Positions 24,051-35,252 of a DNA stretch of 64,000 nt are shown piece by piece. The first letter of the stretch is position 1. Each line of letters opens with the position of its first letter. The notes under the pieces were generated by a model. The model did no database searches. It was not told where the DNA came from and saw only the letters and a list, made by a program, of their open reading frames with translations. The stretch comes from Hyposmocoma kahamanoa. Taxonomy: Eukaryota > Arthropoda > Insecta > Lepidoptera > Cosmopterigidae. The DNA is taken from positions 18,832,042 to 18,896,041 of the forward strand of contig NW_020653726.1 of assembly GCF_003589595.1 (NCBI RefSeq). The letters run 5' to 3'. A program made the position numbers and the translations under genes.

Positions 24051-25654
24051 CCGCCTTCGTATTCACGCATTCCCATTACAAATTTCGTAGCCGTTTGTTG
24101 TTTTCTTTCTGTAATGTATTCTTCAGAAGTTAATTACTGCACCGCGCACCATTGCCATTTATAACAGCTGTCACCCTATTTGAGTTGTACAATGTGTCTA
24201 GGTATTGTTAAACTACGAACCATAGTTAGTAGGTACTATGACGAGCTCAGTCGGGCGATGTATAATGCAGGACTGTGTCGGGGACAGCCGCTCTCTCGGA
24301 TTTACCAAACGACGGCAGTTTCAATAATTCCATAGCAAACATTTTGTGTGATGGCCGAGGTCGAATATTTGCCGGATCCGGGACATGTCCGTGCCAGTGA
24401 CGACACGTTTTTTTGGAATTGAAAAAGGGAATGAAGCATTTATTTGTTTGTTTGGGATTCAAAGTTCGTTAGTGACTGTAGAATTATTACATTGATAGAA
24501 AGTACAGTTACATAAAGAGGGAGAGATAATGAGACTAAATTTGTGTTCAGAACAATAACGCATAAAATTGGAATGAACACGGTGAGTACCGGATTCAACT
24601 GCAGAAGATTTCTAAAATCTTACTGGATCAAGAGCACGGTGAACACAGACACCAATAATTTTGCTAAAAACAATTCTCGAGAGAACTTGTATGAAACATC
24701 ACACCTTTTTCTTTTATCAGAATTTATAAAGAAAAAGTGTCTTAAATATTGTACTCCACAAAACCAGCTTCACTAGGGAATAAAATTAAATGGCTTACCA
24801 CTGAAAATAAAGCTATCCGACAAGGAAATATCGTGAGAGCGTCTGCAACCGACCAGGTGTGTGCTTTACACCAAGCAAGAGAATTTACTAGAATAACACT
24901 TGAGGAAAATAAAAATGCAATTTTGTCTTGAAAACCCGAAAGCATGTTATAATTCAGAAACGTTTCCTACAGAAATGATTGCTGACAAACTGACAATAAA
25001 GAACATAGAACTAATGTGCAAAACATGCTATACAAAAGTTTGTTTTTGTTTTTGTTTTTGGGTTTTACTACATAATTTGGGATGCACGGGAAGAGCCTCC
25101 CCACATGATGTACATTCCTTTCCAGTACGTCTGGTGTACCCTGGGTTACAACCGGCGTGTATGGTACGTTGATTGGCAAATCCCTTCAGAACGATTCAGA
25201 GACGAACGATCGAGTACATAACCAAACTCGACGAGAAGACAACGAGTTACTCGATGGAAGAAGAAAACTGAATTTATAGTCATGCTTACAAATTAGGAGA
25301 CAATGACTCGTTTCAAATTGTGACTTGTCCTGTGTCCACTTGGAGATACAAACTCAAAACAATTAAGACAATGTAAATCAAACTATTTTATCGGATATAA
25401 AATCAACAACACAATGAAAGTCTCAAACAGAAAAAAGTACTACTCCTCAATATGTTTTGTTTTATTTTTCTAATTTTCTTTTTTCACAAATTTAATTTAG
25501 TAAAAAGAAAATCATATATTTAAAATATCTAGCCTAACATATGTTGCGTAATTTGGAATATGGTTTCTGATAAATTAAGAACAAGATATTTATAAGAATT
25601 AATATTTTTTGTATCTGTAATTAGGAATACGGTGGTTTATTTTTATAATATCAA
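24051..25654. other. No supported gene over 1.6 kb
   Basis: Overlapping open frames on both strands at 24540-25180 show no domain; the sequence is probably unique non-coding DNA. Confidence 0.35.
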
Positions 25655-25937
25655 GTGTCGGCATGAACAAGTCGTGCGCCTGATACTAAGCTACACGCCT
25701 GTCCTTAACAGTTGCGGTACCACACAGAGCTTTAAATCGCAAAGATCTGAAGGGCACTGCTGATGCGCCCGTTACCCTGAGACATAAGATGTGCCTGTGC
25801 CTGTAATTTGACCAGCACCCTTATTCTTCAAAACCGGAGCACAGTAATGCTAACATTACTGCTTGGCGGTAGAAATAGGTAAGGTGGCAGTACTTCCCTG
25901 GACGAACTCTTTCACAAGGAGCTCTATTACGAATGGA
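25655..25937 (-). repeat. Family B repeat, full length, left arm of an inverted pair
   Basis: Minus-strand copy from 'atcaagtgtcggcatgaac' to 'caaggagctctatta'. Together with the plus-strand copy at 26193-26450 it forms an inverted repeat with about 255 bp between. Confidence 0.8.
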
Positions 25938-26019
25938 TTCAAATATCAAGCGAGAGAATCAAAGTTAGATTCGCAGTTTTTCGTTTTGTGAAAAGAATTC
26001 ATATGAAATATATCGAAGA

Positions 26020-26140
26020 CTTAGGTTTTTGCAATTGCTACACAAAATGAAACTGTTTTTTCGGATCTTCACACGCGTATAAGTGTTGTTTCTGACAAAC
26101 ATTTCTGGCTCTTTCAAGGTCCCATGGTTACTGTTGGCAA
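26020..26140 (+). repeat. Family D repeat, diverged
   Basis: 'aatgaaactgttttttcgg' and 'caaggtcccatgg' are retained from the family-D consensus. It lies inside the B inverted pair. Confidence 0.5.
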
Positions 26141-26192
26141 AGATGGTGTTAGTTATCAATCAGTTATGTCAACAAACCGTTTAGTTGGTAGC

Positions 26193-26450
26193 ACTAGAGC
26201 TCCTTGTGAAACAGTTCGTCCATGGAAGTACTGCGATCTTACCTATTTCTGCCGCCAAGCAGTAACGTGAGCATTACTGCGTTCCGGTTTGGAAGGGTAA
26301 GAGTGCTGGTGAAATTACTGGCACATACCGCTTGTCTACTTATGTCTCAGTGTGACGGGCGCAGTGGCAGTGGTCCTAAAACTCTTTGCCATTTAAAACG
26401 TGTCGCTTACCACAGGGCGCGCAACTGTTCGTCCCGTTTTTATTGATAAG
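26193..26450 (+). repeat. Family B repeat, full length, right arm of an inverted pair
   Basis: From 'agagctccttgtgaaacag' through 'gccgccaagcagtaacgtg' to 'ctgttcgtcccg'. The open frame across it is only a translation of the repeat. Confidence 0.8.
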
Positions 26451-26756
26451 TTATTATGATTTGTTTTTATTTTTTCAAATTACTTGAAGAAATTCGCAAT
26501 ATAGACAACATTTAATCAATAGTGAGAATTTGAGATTTATTGCATAGCGTCGCGACACCATTCAGATGTAATCGACCAATAAATGTCTCTTAATCCAGAC
26601 GTCTAGCTATATCAGCTGCGCCTTTGGTAATAAACATGTTGTAAAATTGTTTTTGCTGTTACATTTCTGTATTGGCTATGTTTTCATACTCATATGAATA
26701 GGTATAAATCATAATGAGTACTTGTCTCTTTTGTTATAGTTTCTGTAATTGATTAT
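26451..26756. other. No recognisable feature
   Basis: Short AT-rich gap between a B copy and an A copy. Confidence 0.4.
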
Positions 26757-27218
26757 TAACCGACTTAAAAAAGGAGGAGGTTCTGAACGCGACTTTATGT
26801 TCTTTTTGTATATATGTTACTCTGGCATTTGGGAATCGATTTTGATGATTCTTTTTTTGTTGGAAATGGGATACCTCTGTAGTGGTCCCATTTAATTTTG
26901 AAGGAAAACATTCCACCTCTAAGTGTGGCTGTGAACAGCCATGAAGATTCATTTTTTATAAAAAGCGCCTAAATTTTATTGTTACGAGCAATTCTTTTAA
27001 TGGTTGATTTTGCTATACTCCAATTGAAGGCGTTTTTAAATATACTTTAAGCAGTGAGAACCGATTTTTATTATTTCCTGTGTTAAGTCTCGTATAGTGG
27101 CGAAATAGGGTATGAACCCGGTTTTGCGCACTTTCCGGTAACCGATTTGAATAAAACTTGGAATTCAAAATAGATGAAATTTTGAGGTCTTTTTTTTAGT
27201 ACTCTGTACTGGGATTGT
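26757..27218 (-). mobile_element. Family A MITE-like element, near full length
   Basis: About 460 bp, starting AACCGACTTAAAAAAGG and ending 'agtactctgtact'. It contains all internal landmarks, including the 'gaacagcca' region and 'agtggcgaaatagggtatga'. Confidence 0.8.
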
Positions 27219-28087
27219 TTTAAGAATCATTCTCATTTATTAACTACCAATACAACACACGTGAATTATAAATATTACACATCAAGTTTTAGGAAAATAG
27301 ACTTTCGACTTTTTCGGTTTTGTAGAGCGTTTATTTTCGTAGCACAACCAACAAACTCGCGACAAAATATCATATAATTATGAATGACAGAAACGATGCT
27401 CTACTAAGCCGACCGATCGTCTTTTTTAAACTTTTTTATTCATTTAAGTACTTATTGCAAACAACGTTAGTACAGGCATTACACAGGTAATTACTAAATA
27501 CAAACATACCCCGTTGGGGTGTAACAAATTAATAGTACTCTTGAATAATTAACAAAAAACAAAGCATAAACTGAACATTCCTATAATAGATACATTACGT
27601 TACGAAAAAGTTGAAGCGTTCATGACTTCTTTCACATCATCTTATAGGAGAGTCCATGAAGTCTCTTAGACCGTAGTAGCACCTATTTATCAGAAAATAC
27701 TTGAATTTGGTTTTGAATGTGTTGTCATTCTATTATGTCTTAAGGGAATCTGGTAATCTATTATAAATTAATATACATCTATAGAGCGGGCTTTCTCTAT
27801 ATATTTCTAATTTCGGAGTCGGTACTACTAATTTTGTATCTTGACGTTCGCTTTTTACAAAAACTTGATGTAACAACATATACGCCCTGGAACTATATTA
27901 ATTAATTTATTTATTTATTTTACTCATTTATACATTTTAGGAAAATTCACGGACAAATAATACAATTATACTTAAATATGAGTAATCCAATGCCATTTAC
28001 GAATTTCCACCAATATGAAACAATGTAAAGTGCTTAGCAAGACAAAAAGAGGTTATAAGAGAAAACTAAGAATACAATCACTAAATA
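27219..28087. other. No gene; possible LINE 3' UTR remnant, minus strand
   Basis: The 27425-27545 segment ('ttattcatttaagtact', 'attacacaggtaattac') has the look of an antisense LINE 3' UTR, and a (TTTA)n tract lies near 27905. I could not find a matching copy in this window, so this is a weak call. Confidence 0.3.
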
Positions 28088-28447
28088 AATCCCCTAGTTT
28101 GCCACTATACAGGACTTGACACTGGAGATAATAAAAATCGGTTCTCACTACTCAAAGTATATCGAGAGAAAAACGCCTCGAATTTGAGAAATAGCAAAAT
28201 CAACCATTAAAGTAATTGCTCCTACATTAAAGTTAGGCGCTATTTATAAAAATGAATCTTCATGCGTGAACAGCCACCCTTCGAGGTGGATGATTTTCTT
28301 CAAAATGAAATGAGACCACTGTGGAAGTACCCCCTTTCCGACAAAAAAAGAATCATGAAAATCGGTTCACAAATCCTGAAGTTATCGCGTAACATACATA
28401 CAAAAATAATATACAGTCGAATTGAGAACCTTTTTTGAAGTCGGTTA
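28088..28447 (+). mobile_element. Family A MITE-like element, 5'-truncated
   Basis: Begins inside the element at 'cccctagtttgccactat' and runs to the 'ttgaagtcggtt' end, about 360 bp. Confidence 0.8.
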
Positions 28448-28682
28448 ATAATAGACAATGAAAGGAACAAACCAGTGTATTCATCGCCAATCTCGTGATA
28501 TGTCGAAGTGACGTTTGGTCATTTCTCGCCTAACTGTGTCTATGCTTGAACAAAACAAATCAAATTCAGAATGATTTACTGTCTCAATGCACGTACTATG
28601 TACGTGTTTTGCCTATAACTAGTGCTCGTTCCGTCAAATATTAGTATACTTGACGGAAAAATGTTATTTAAAAACATCATCA

Positions 28683-28960
28683 CACGGGTCTTCTGTCGGG
28701 CAAGGGTTCGGGCCATAGTTCGCCACGCTAGCTCAATACGGGTTTGGGATTTTATGCATTTTCCGATGGTTGTGAACCTTCTTCGGCGTGCAGGTTTCAC
28801 CATAATGTTTTCTTTCACTGAAAAGCATTAAATTTCAAATTAAATTTCACACATTAATTCCGAAACTGTCAATTGCATCTTTGAGTTGCCCTGATTTGAA
28901 CCCCTTGGTCTCTGCTTGGGAGGCGGTAGGTCACACTATTAGGCTACCGCGTCACTTAAT
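28683..28960 (+). mobile_element. Family E SINE-like repeat
   Basis: Shares 'gggccatagttcgccacgct' and 'gtgaaccttcttcggcgtgc' with the copy at 50458-50735. It ends with an inverted tRNA-like head ('gatttgaacccc...gtagg...ctattaggctac'), where the tRNA anticodon-arm and T-arm complement can be seen. Probably a tRNA-derived SINE read from its tail. Confidence 0.65.
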
Positions 28961-29150
28961 TTATTTTTCATTCAAATTTCCTCATTTACAAATCATTCAT
29001 CGAAATTTTGGTCATGTCCATCAGTGTCGTAAGCATTATGTGGTAAAAACATAATTTCTTTTAAAAACATAATTTAATTTCATAAACGATTTTGTGGCAA
29101 GAATTCAAATAGCGTGATATTTCTCTATTGAGACAAAAAATATTATACAT

Positions 29151-29625
29151 AATCTCAGTACAGAGTACTAAAAAAACCGACCTCAAAAGTACGTGGAATT
29201 ACGTCTATTTGCTAAGTTTCATTGAAATATCCCCTAGTTCGCCACTTTACAGGACTTGATACTGGAGATAACAAAAATAGGTTCTCACTACGACACTACT
29301 CAAAATATATCGAGAGATAAACGCCTTGAATTGGAGAAATAGCAATATCAACTAAATAATTGCTAAAAGTAATTGCTCCTAAATTAAAGTTAGGCGCTAT
29401 TTAAAAAAATGAATCTTCATGCGTGAACAGCCACCCTTTGAGGTGGATGATTTTCTTCAAAATGAAATGGGACCACTATGGAAATACCCCCTTTCCAACA
29501 AAAAAAGAATCATGAAAATCGGTTCACAAATACCGGAGTTATCGCGTAACATACATACAAACAAAAAAAAAGAACATACAGTCGAATTGAGAACCTCCTC
29601 CTTTTTTGAAGTCGGTTAAAAATAG
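29151..29625 (+). mobile_element. Family A MITE-like element, full length
   Basis: About 475 bp with both ends: CTCAGTACAGAGTACT then ACCGACCTC at left, and TTGAAGTCGGTTAAAAAT at right. The 66-codon frame across its right half is not a gene. Confidence 0.8.
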
Positions 29626-30039
29626 CAGAAGATTTAAATATAGAACGTTATCAAATAGACATGAAAGCTTTGTTATTACGCACCTTGCCAAGATTAATAT
29701 TGTTTTGGTACATTTATATGTACATGTCTAGCTTAGTTGTTAGCCCCAATCTGGCTCCGAAGCCACTTACGTATGTAGACAAAGTCGTTTGTCATGTCGT
29801 AAGGGGCTGTCGTCAACGCCGCTGCACCATCACGGAGCTGGCATTTGCAGTTGGATGCAGTTACACCATGTTGTAATTCGCAAAATAATTTATCGATTTT
29901 GTCTTTCGAGATTTACTATTATGCCCATATTTCCAAGACAATGTTGTTCTATGTTTGCCCATGTCTATATAATGCCATGTTGGTCTATGGTTTGACAAAA
30001 AGTGCGTTCACGTTATTTTGTTGATTCGATCGATCTGAT
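29626..30039. other. No supported gene
   Basis: The open frames at 29661 and 29789 have no domain. Composition becomes GC-richer toward the island that follows. Confidence 0.35.
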
Positions 30040-30260
30040 CCGCTAGCCGACCTTTTGGTTCTGAGACCCTTCTTAGGGCGCATTTATTCGATACGAGTTT
30101 CATCGCCATCACCCCGCGCGGTTGCCGCGCTTTCGAAGAGCGGAGTCCGCGTTGCCACCGCGCAGCGACCGCGTAGCGAAACTCCAACACGGGCCATTTC
30201 ATGGACGCTCTTTCCATTGTATCAAAAAATGAACACGAGCAATCGCGCGCGATAGAACGT
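30040..30260. other. CpG-rich island, about 220 bp
   Basis: This patch is far richer in G+C and CG dinucleotides than the surrounding AT-rich DNA, especially at 30110-30190. Open frames on both strands cover it, but none has a recognisable domain. It could be a GC-rich MITE, a promoter, or a remnant of foreign insertion. Confidence 0.4.
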
Positions 30261-30264
30261 TAGT

Positions 30265-30365
30265 TTAAAAAAATGTTTTTGGCTTTTTACAGGTCCCATG
30301 GTCACGGCTCAATCATACCTGGGACCTATAAAAAGCTCGCAACGTTGGTTTGTTTGAAATACTTG
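30265..30365. repeat. Family D fold-back copy
   Basis: A plus-oriented half ('ggctttttacaggtcccatgg') is followed closely by a minus-oriented half ('gggacctataaaaagc', then 'cgttggtttgtttgaaa'), giving an inverted repeat. This suggests that family D is a palindromic MITE whose single-arm copies are fragments. Confidence 0.65.
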
Positions 30366-31011
30366 CGATTCAGTAATTTATATAAAAGTTGTTTCATTTT
30401 TAATATGTAGCTATCGGGAAAACATAAGAATTTGAAATCGCACCCTTCTTATTAAAGGTCACATCTGCAAAATGACAACTTTCAGAAGAGAGATAAAAAG
30501 ATTCTACGAACTAAATAAGCCGATAAGTTTTTTTATGTTTCAATTGGAGAGTTATAAAATTTCACATATACTTGATTTGTTTTATGTAGATCGTGAAATT
30601 TTTAAGACTTTCATTTGATAAAAGCACTTTGACGTTTTACCAGCCTGTTTTCTTTTATTAAAAGCCTCCATCTGCGTCCTCTTCTTTTCTTTTCAGAGAT
30701 TAATCGCGAAGTTAATGTTATTCATGTTGAATGTATTCCATGTTATCCAATTATCTACTTACATTTTTTGGAATATATCTCGATGCGTCTCGCTGTACTT
30801 TTCACCGTTTCAAATGATCAAATAAAGTTTTCAACTCTGTGGTTATACTATGGAATCATTTTGAACCCATTTTACTTCCCACTGCTTCGCAGAAGTCACC
30901 TCTAAGAGAGGTTTAGGTCTTCACACGTTTCAAGAGTCATGAGCCTTCTTTATCAGGCAGATCTTATCACAATGTTTACTTTGAGAACTACTGCTACTAT
31001 TTTTTTAGGAT
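30366..31011. other. No gene; weak family E remnant near 30870-30950
   Basis: 'cccactgcttcgcagaagtcacc' with 'gagaggtttaggtc' resembles the left part of family E. The rest is unassigned AT-rich DNA. Confidence 0.35.
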
Positions 31012-31268
31012 ACGAAGTGAAGGATCGAACCATTCATGCGCCTGGTTGTAAGCGATATACCAGTCAATATCAGTTGCAAGGCCGCTTAGAGTTTTAAATC
31101 CCAAAGATCTGAAGGCACTGCCACCGCGCCCGTCACCCTGTCTCACCCCTCTCAGGTCGTCTCATATTATAGTGCTCAGTCATGTTTACATTACTACTAG
31201 GCGGCAGAAATAGGTAAGGTGACAGAAGTTCCCTGGACGATCATTTTACAAGGAGCTCTACTGCTACT
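31012..31268 (-). repeat. Family B repeat, left arm of a second inverted pair
   Basis: Minus-strand copy ending at 'caaggagctctactgc'. The plus-strand partner lies at 31771-32030, about 500 bp away. Confidence 0.75.
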
Positions 31269-31429
31269 AAATATTTACAAATGTACGTAACTAAGAAATT
31301 AAATTCACAGTTATATTATGCAGATTCAAAGCAGTGACCTCTTAATTGAGAAGCAACCGTTCTCCTACCATGTTACCGTAGAATGGAATAGGTTAATATA
31401 TTCTATATATGTTGCTAGATACATCAAGC

Positions 31430-31560
31430 TTGACAAGGGCGTCCCGTCATGTTTCGGTGTAAAGGGTCCCAGCAGGATCCGTCTGCGTAGCACGCCCAGA
31501 TTTATTGCCGTCTACCGCGCGGTCGGTGCGGCAGACACGTCTCACAGTGATGTATACGAG
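31430..31560. other. GC-rich segment inside the B inverted pair
   Basis: About 130 bp with markedly elevated G+C and CG content around 'ccgcgcggtcggtgcggc'. It sits in a 102-codon frame (31318-31626) whose first part resembles an antisense tRNA-like SINE head ('gacctcttaattgagaagc'). No recognised protein. Confidence 0.35.
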
Positions 31561-31770
31561 AAACTAGGATTTATTAGACGTTTATTGGTCGAATTAAAAC
31601 TACATATATGGTCCCTCAGTCTTTAAAATCATAATTACGACTATACGAAGATACAGAAGTGCGATTTGAAATAATCACACTCCATTGTGACTCGGCTCAG
31701 TGAAATGTGGGGACATATTTTACGAAATCACATTTAAACTTGCTTTCATTGCTACAATTTAATAGTAATT

Positions 31771-32030
31771 GAGATCCTTCTGGAAAAGTTCCTCCAGGGA
31801 AAAACTCCCACCATACCTATTTTTGCCGCCAAGCAGTAATGTGAGGATTATTGTGTTCCAGTTTTGAAGAACAAAGATGATGCTCTAACTACAGACTCTT
31901 GGGATTTGACAACTTTATGCCTTAGGGTGACGAGCACAGTAGCAATGCCTATTTTCTTGCCTTTGTGATTTAAACCTCTAAGTTTTGCAACTGTTATGAA
32001 TAGACGTATCGCTTACCACCAGGTGATCGA
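31771..32030 (+). repeat. Family B repeat, right arm of a second inverted pair
   Basis: Diverged plus-strand copy with 'gttcctccaggga', 'tgccgccaagcagtaatgtg' and 'cgcttaccaccagg'. Confidence 0.75.
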
Positions 32031-32224
32031 TAAAAAGCTTCTGTACTAAATATCGCAATAATTAAACGAATTCTAATCAACGTACTTTCAAAATATCCCT
32101 CTATATCTATAATCTCAGCAACCCCATCCCAAGTTGTAAACTTCCAAAATGAAATGTCCAAAACAGAATGCAATCAGTACAAACTGAATAATTACCAAAT
32201 CATCATAGCTCATCGGGTTCTCAA

Positions 32225-32350
32225 TCAGGCTTGGTTCAATTTCAATCAAATGCATGACCGCCCGAGTAATTGCCTGCCCTGTCACTTACACATCTAATAT
32301 GTTAGGGTTGCCAGCTGCCAGATACAGTAACACGACCGCATAAAGGTAAA
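32225..32350 (+). repeat. Unnamed repeat I, copy 1
   Basis: Shares 'caatttcaatcaaatgcatg' and 'gtcacttacacatctaatat' with 33130-33260, about 900 bp downstream in the same orientation. Non-coding. Confidence 0.65.
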
Positions 32351-33129
32351 TTGAAAATTATCTCATCCTGCCTGAAGCCATCGGCAAGTCATTATAAAGT
32401 CCGTTAACTACAATAGTTGTTTTGACATTTCCATGTAGCTTTGGTAAAATAACGATATTTTGTTGATTGCTGATACATAATCTCTTTACTGCTCAGTTTT
32501 GGTAGATAATTAACTTAGATGTTGTATTGATCTATCTGCATTCTGCTGCAAGTCACGGGCTTTACTTGTGCATTTCGAACACTATGCAGGCCCCTACACC
32601 TTTTTGGAGTTTGTTAACGTATCGCGGCATTCAGGTTTTTTGTTATGTCTTCGTTCATAGTTAAAAACCAGGCGAAAGATTGGTGGACGTCATTCGAGGT
32701 GCAAGGATAAACAAGATACAATACAGGGTACAAAAGTGGTAGTAACTCAGAGAGAGAACAATTGCTTTCGAGTTGAGGTTTCACCGGTTCGAACACCTGT
32801 GGCGGTTCGTACTTATGACTTTAATTTCTAACTTACATGTGCAATTCCATGAATGCTTAGTAGGAATAAGCTATCAAGGAAGGGAAATCTCTTGAAGAAA
32901 CAGCACGTTGAAGAAGGTTCACGACCTTTGGTCAAAATTGTGAAATTTCTCAACTTGCATTGGTCAGCATGGAGAACTACGGACTAAATCTACTACTTAG
33001 AGCGAACCCATAAGGCGAACAATGGCTTCATGGAGATGATAGGTGTCCACTTGAAAAATACAAAGAAAAACAATTGCTTTCTAATTATGTTATTCCTTCT
33101 TGTACAGTGCAGTAAATTACGTACTCCTC
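32351..33129. other. No gene; possible SINE remnant at 32755-32960
   Basis: A 'caccggttcgaacacctg' B-box-like element lies at about 32785, with 'gaagaaggttcac' (inverse of a family-E phrase) near 32910. The elements are too diverged for firm calls. Confidence 0.35.
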
Positions 33130-33260
33130 AGGTTTGAAGTTAGTTTGCATTTTTCAATTTCCATCAAACGCATGGCTGGACTGGGGATTGCTGTCACTTA
33201 CACATCTAATATGATAGGGTTGTCACTGGCCTCTAATCCTGTTTGTCTCTGCGGCCTTGT
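33130..33260 (+). repeat. Unnamed repeat I, copy 2
   Basis: Matches copy 1 through 'caatttccatcaaacgcatg' and 'gtcacttacacatctaatat'. Confidence 0.65.
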
Positions 33261-33599
33261 GAAAGGGGAAGTAAAGTATTTATTTGTGTTTTGTTGTTTC
33301 GTGGTTGCTTTTTCACCTACATATTACCAACTTATTCGTACTGTTAGTGAATTTCGTCCTCCATATACAATGTTATGAGGTTTGATGACGCCAGTCTGCT
33401 ATATGGCTGTTCGGTTGATGGTAACACCGACGTGAAATGACAAATTGCGTTTCGTTTGCTTTTGTTTCTCTGATAATGTCATTCTACTCATAATATGACG
33501 TATTTCTTTATTATTATATGACTTTTTTAAATATTATTAGTTGATAAATAGCAATGTTAATTAATAATTGAAGAAACCTCGGCCTACCTCTGCTGTTAT
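33261..33599. other. No recognisable feature
   Basis: Unassigned AT-rich sequence. Confidence 0.35.
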
Positions 33600-33695
33600 T
33601 GTTATCTCTAATAAAGGGCTCATATGTGTAGCATTATTTTAAATTTAAGACATGTATACCATATGAATGCAATAAATATATTGAGTATTGAGTAT
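33600..33695 (+). mobile_element. LINE 3' tail with ATTGAGT heptamer repeats
   Basis: 'gcaataaatata' is followed by TTGAGTATTGAGTATTG. The reverse complement of the same tail occurs at 39448-39475, at the 3' end of the minus-strand LINE there. So this is the extreme 3' end of a related, heavily 5'-truncated copy. Confidence 0.6.
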
Positions 33696-33744
33696 TGATA
33701 TTAACGATTTAAAAATCGTTGATAACAACGGTATTGAAACTGTT

Positions 33745-33800
33745 TGGATTTAAATCGCTATATCAATTTTTTTTCAAACAAACCAACCTATAGTTACATC
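33745..33800 (+). repeat. Family D repeat, single arm
   Basis: 'ggatttaaatcgctatatc' followed by 'ttttcaaacaaaccaacc', about 55 bp. Confidence 0.6.
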
Positions 33801-34058
33801 TGAGTGAGATGGTAAAGTTATCAACCAATTATGACTCATATTAATGCAACCCACTATTTTATCAACTATAGTTACAAAAGTTATTGGTTAAATGCCTTAT
33901 TTGTCTCTTGATCAATAAAGCATTTCTACACGTATCGAAGAACAAAAAGCCGATGACAGCACCATTTCACCGCTTATCATGGATAAACCTCACAACTAAC
34001 TCGATATCAACGACTTTACCAATCTGATGCAATAAAGAACTTTTTCATGATATCAAGT
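33801..34058. other. No recognisable feature
   Basis: Unassigned sequence between repeats. Confidence 0.35.
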
Positions 34059-34250
34059 GACGGAACGAAGAAGTTGTGTGCCTGGAAGTAAGCGATACTC
34101 CTTCCTATAACAGTTCCAATGCCATACAAAGTTTCAAAGTTCATAGGGGCACTGTTACTACACCCGCCATTTTGAATTTCAACAATAAACCTTACTTTTC
34201 AAATCCGGAACGTAGTATTGCTTACATTACGAATTATTTCTCAAGGTTCA
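34059..34250 (-). repeat. Family B repeat, diverged
   Basis: 'tatcaagtgacggaacgaag' matches the family end, followed by 'gtgtgcctgg' and 'tccggaacgtagtattgc'. Confidence 0.65.
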
Positions 34251-34680
34251 ATTAGTACTACTGTTTGCTTTACATCTTCGTTATTATAAGAACGATTAAG
34301 TGAATTACAGCGCCACCTTTCAGTTACACTCTGTACATATAGATATCAAACAGAAGCACCTGCGTAACTAATCCCTTAAGCCAAATTAACGCATCACAGC
34401 GGAACTCAGTGATTGATGGTCTCTGATGAGTTCTCATTAGGTACACCCTATTTCGTCCCAATAAGAGAGCAATGGAGTGAAATACAAATACTACAACTTC
34501 TTACTTAACGTCAGGACACCAAGCTTCCTGTTTGGTAACATTCGGTAGAACATGGTACAAAGCGAAGCTTAGACAGCAAATGTAGACACCTGATATATGT
34601 AAACATATTTAAAATTGGAATGATACAGGACAGTAATGTTCGTTTAACAGAATAAGCTAGTGCACAACAGGTAGCCATAA
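34251..34680. other. No recognisable feature
   Basis: Unassigned sequence up to the start of element G. Confidence 0.35.
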
Positions 34681-35252
34681 CCGCTCACGCGATGCGCTCA
34701 TCCTACCGCAAAATGGCGGCTATTTGGTTTCGCAAATTAAAAAAGGATTCAGTTTAAATACAAGTTTTTAAAAATAAAAATTAATATTCTGCATTGCTAA
34801 ATAAATACTCTCCGTACTACAACAAAAACATCTCAAATAAAATGCAGTAATACACCGCAAATCCTGCACTTAAAAAGCACTAATGAAATTTTTGGTGTAC
34901 TTGGGTAAATATGATAATATTCCGTTTGAGTGGTTCTAATGTTTACCATGAAATTACTCCTTAAAGTATAGTTTATAAACATTTATATTCAGGGTAAACT
35001 TAAAAAACGCAACTTACGGTATGTTTTCAATAAATAAACACCAGCCCAAACAATAACATACACGATTGTCGTGACGTATTTTTGAAGTTGTTTATTTTTT
35101 TTAAATGACAGACCCAGGCATTAAGAACTTTATGGTTTGCTAGAGTAGTTACCGAAATAGCAATTAGTATTAGTTCTTTTACCTGTTATAACTTCGATAT
35201 CCGATAAATCGGTATAAAATCATCACCGCCACCTCTAGGTGTGGTATGCTTC
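34681..35252 (-). mobile_element. Element G, copy 1 (DNA transposon or MITE, one end lost)
   Basis: Starts with CCGCTCACGCGAT at 34681-34693 and matches, in inverse orientation and over almost its whole length, the copy at 55467-56076. Similarity ends after 'ctctaggtgtggtatgc' at about 35252, so the inner-right terminus is missing. No substantial open frame; non-autonomous. Confidence 0.8.

Noticed and set aside
30008..30255. Arginine-rich open frames on both strands over the CpG-rich island
   Set aside because: No domain, no splice or stop logic; arginine and alanine codons are expected from CG-rich DNA in any frame.
31318..31626. 102-codon plus-strand open frame
   Set aside because: It begins in an antisense SINE-like segment and passes through a GC-rich patch; no domain or conserved pattern.
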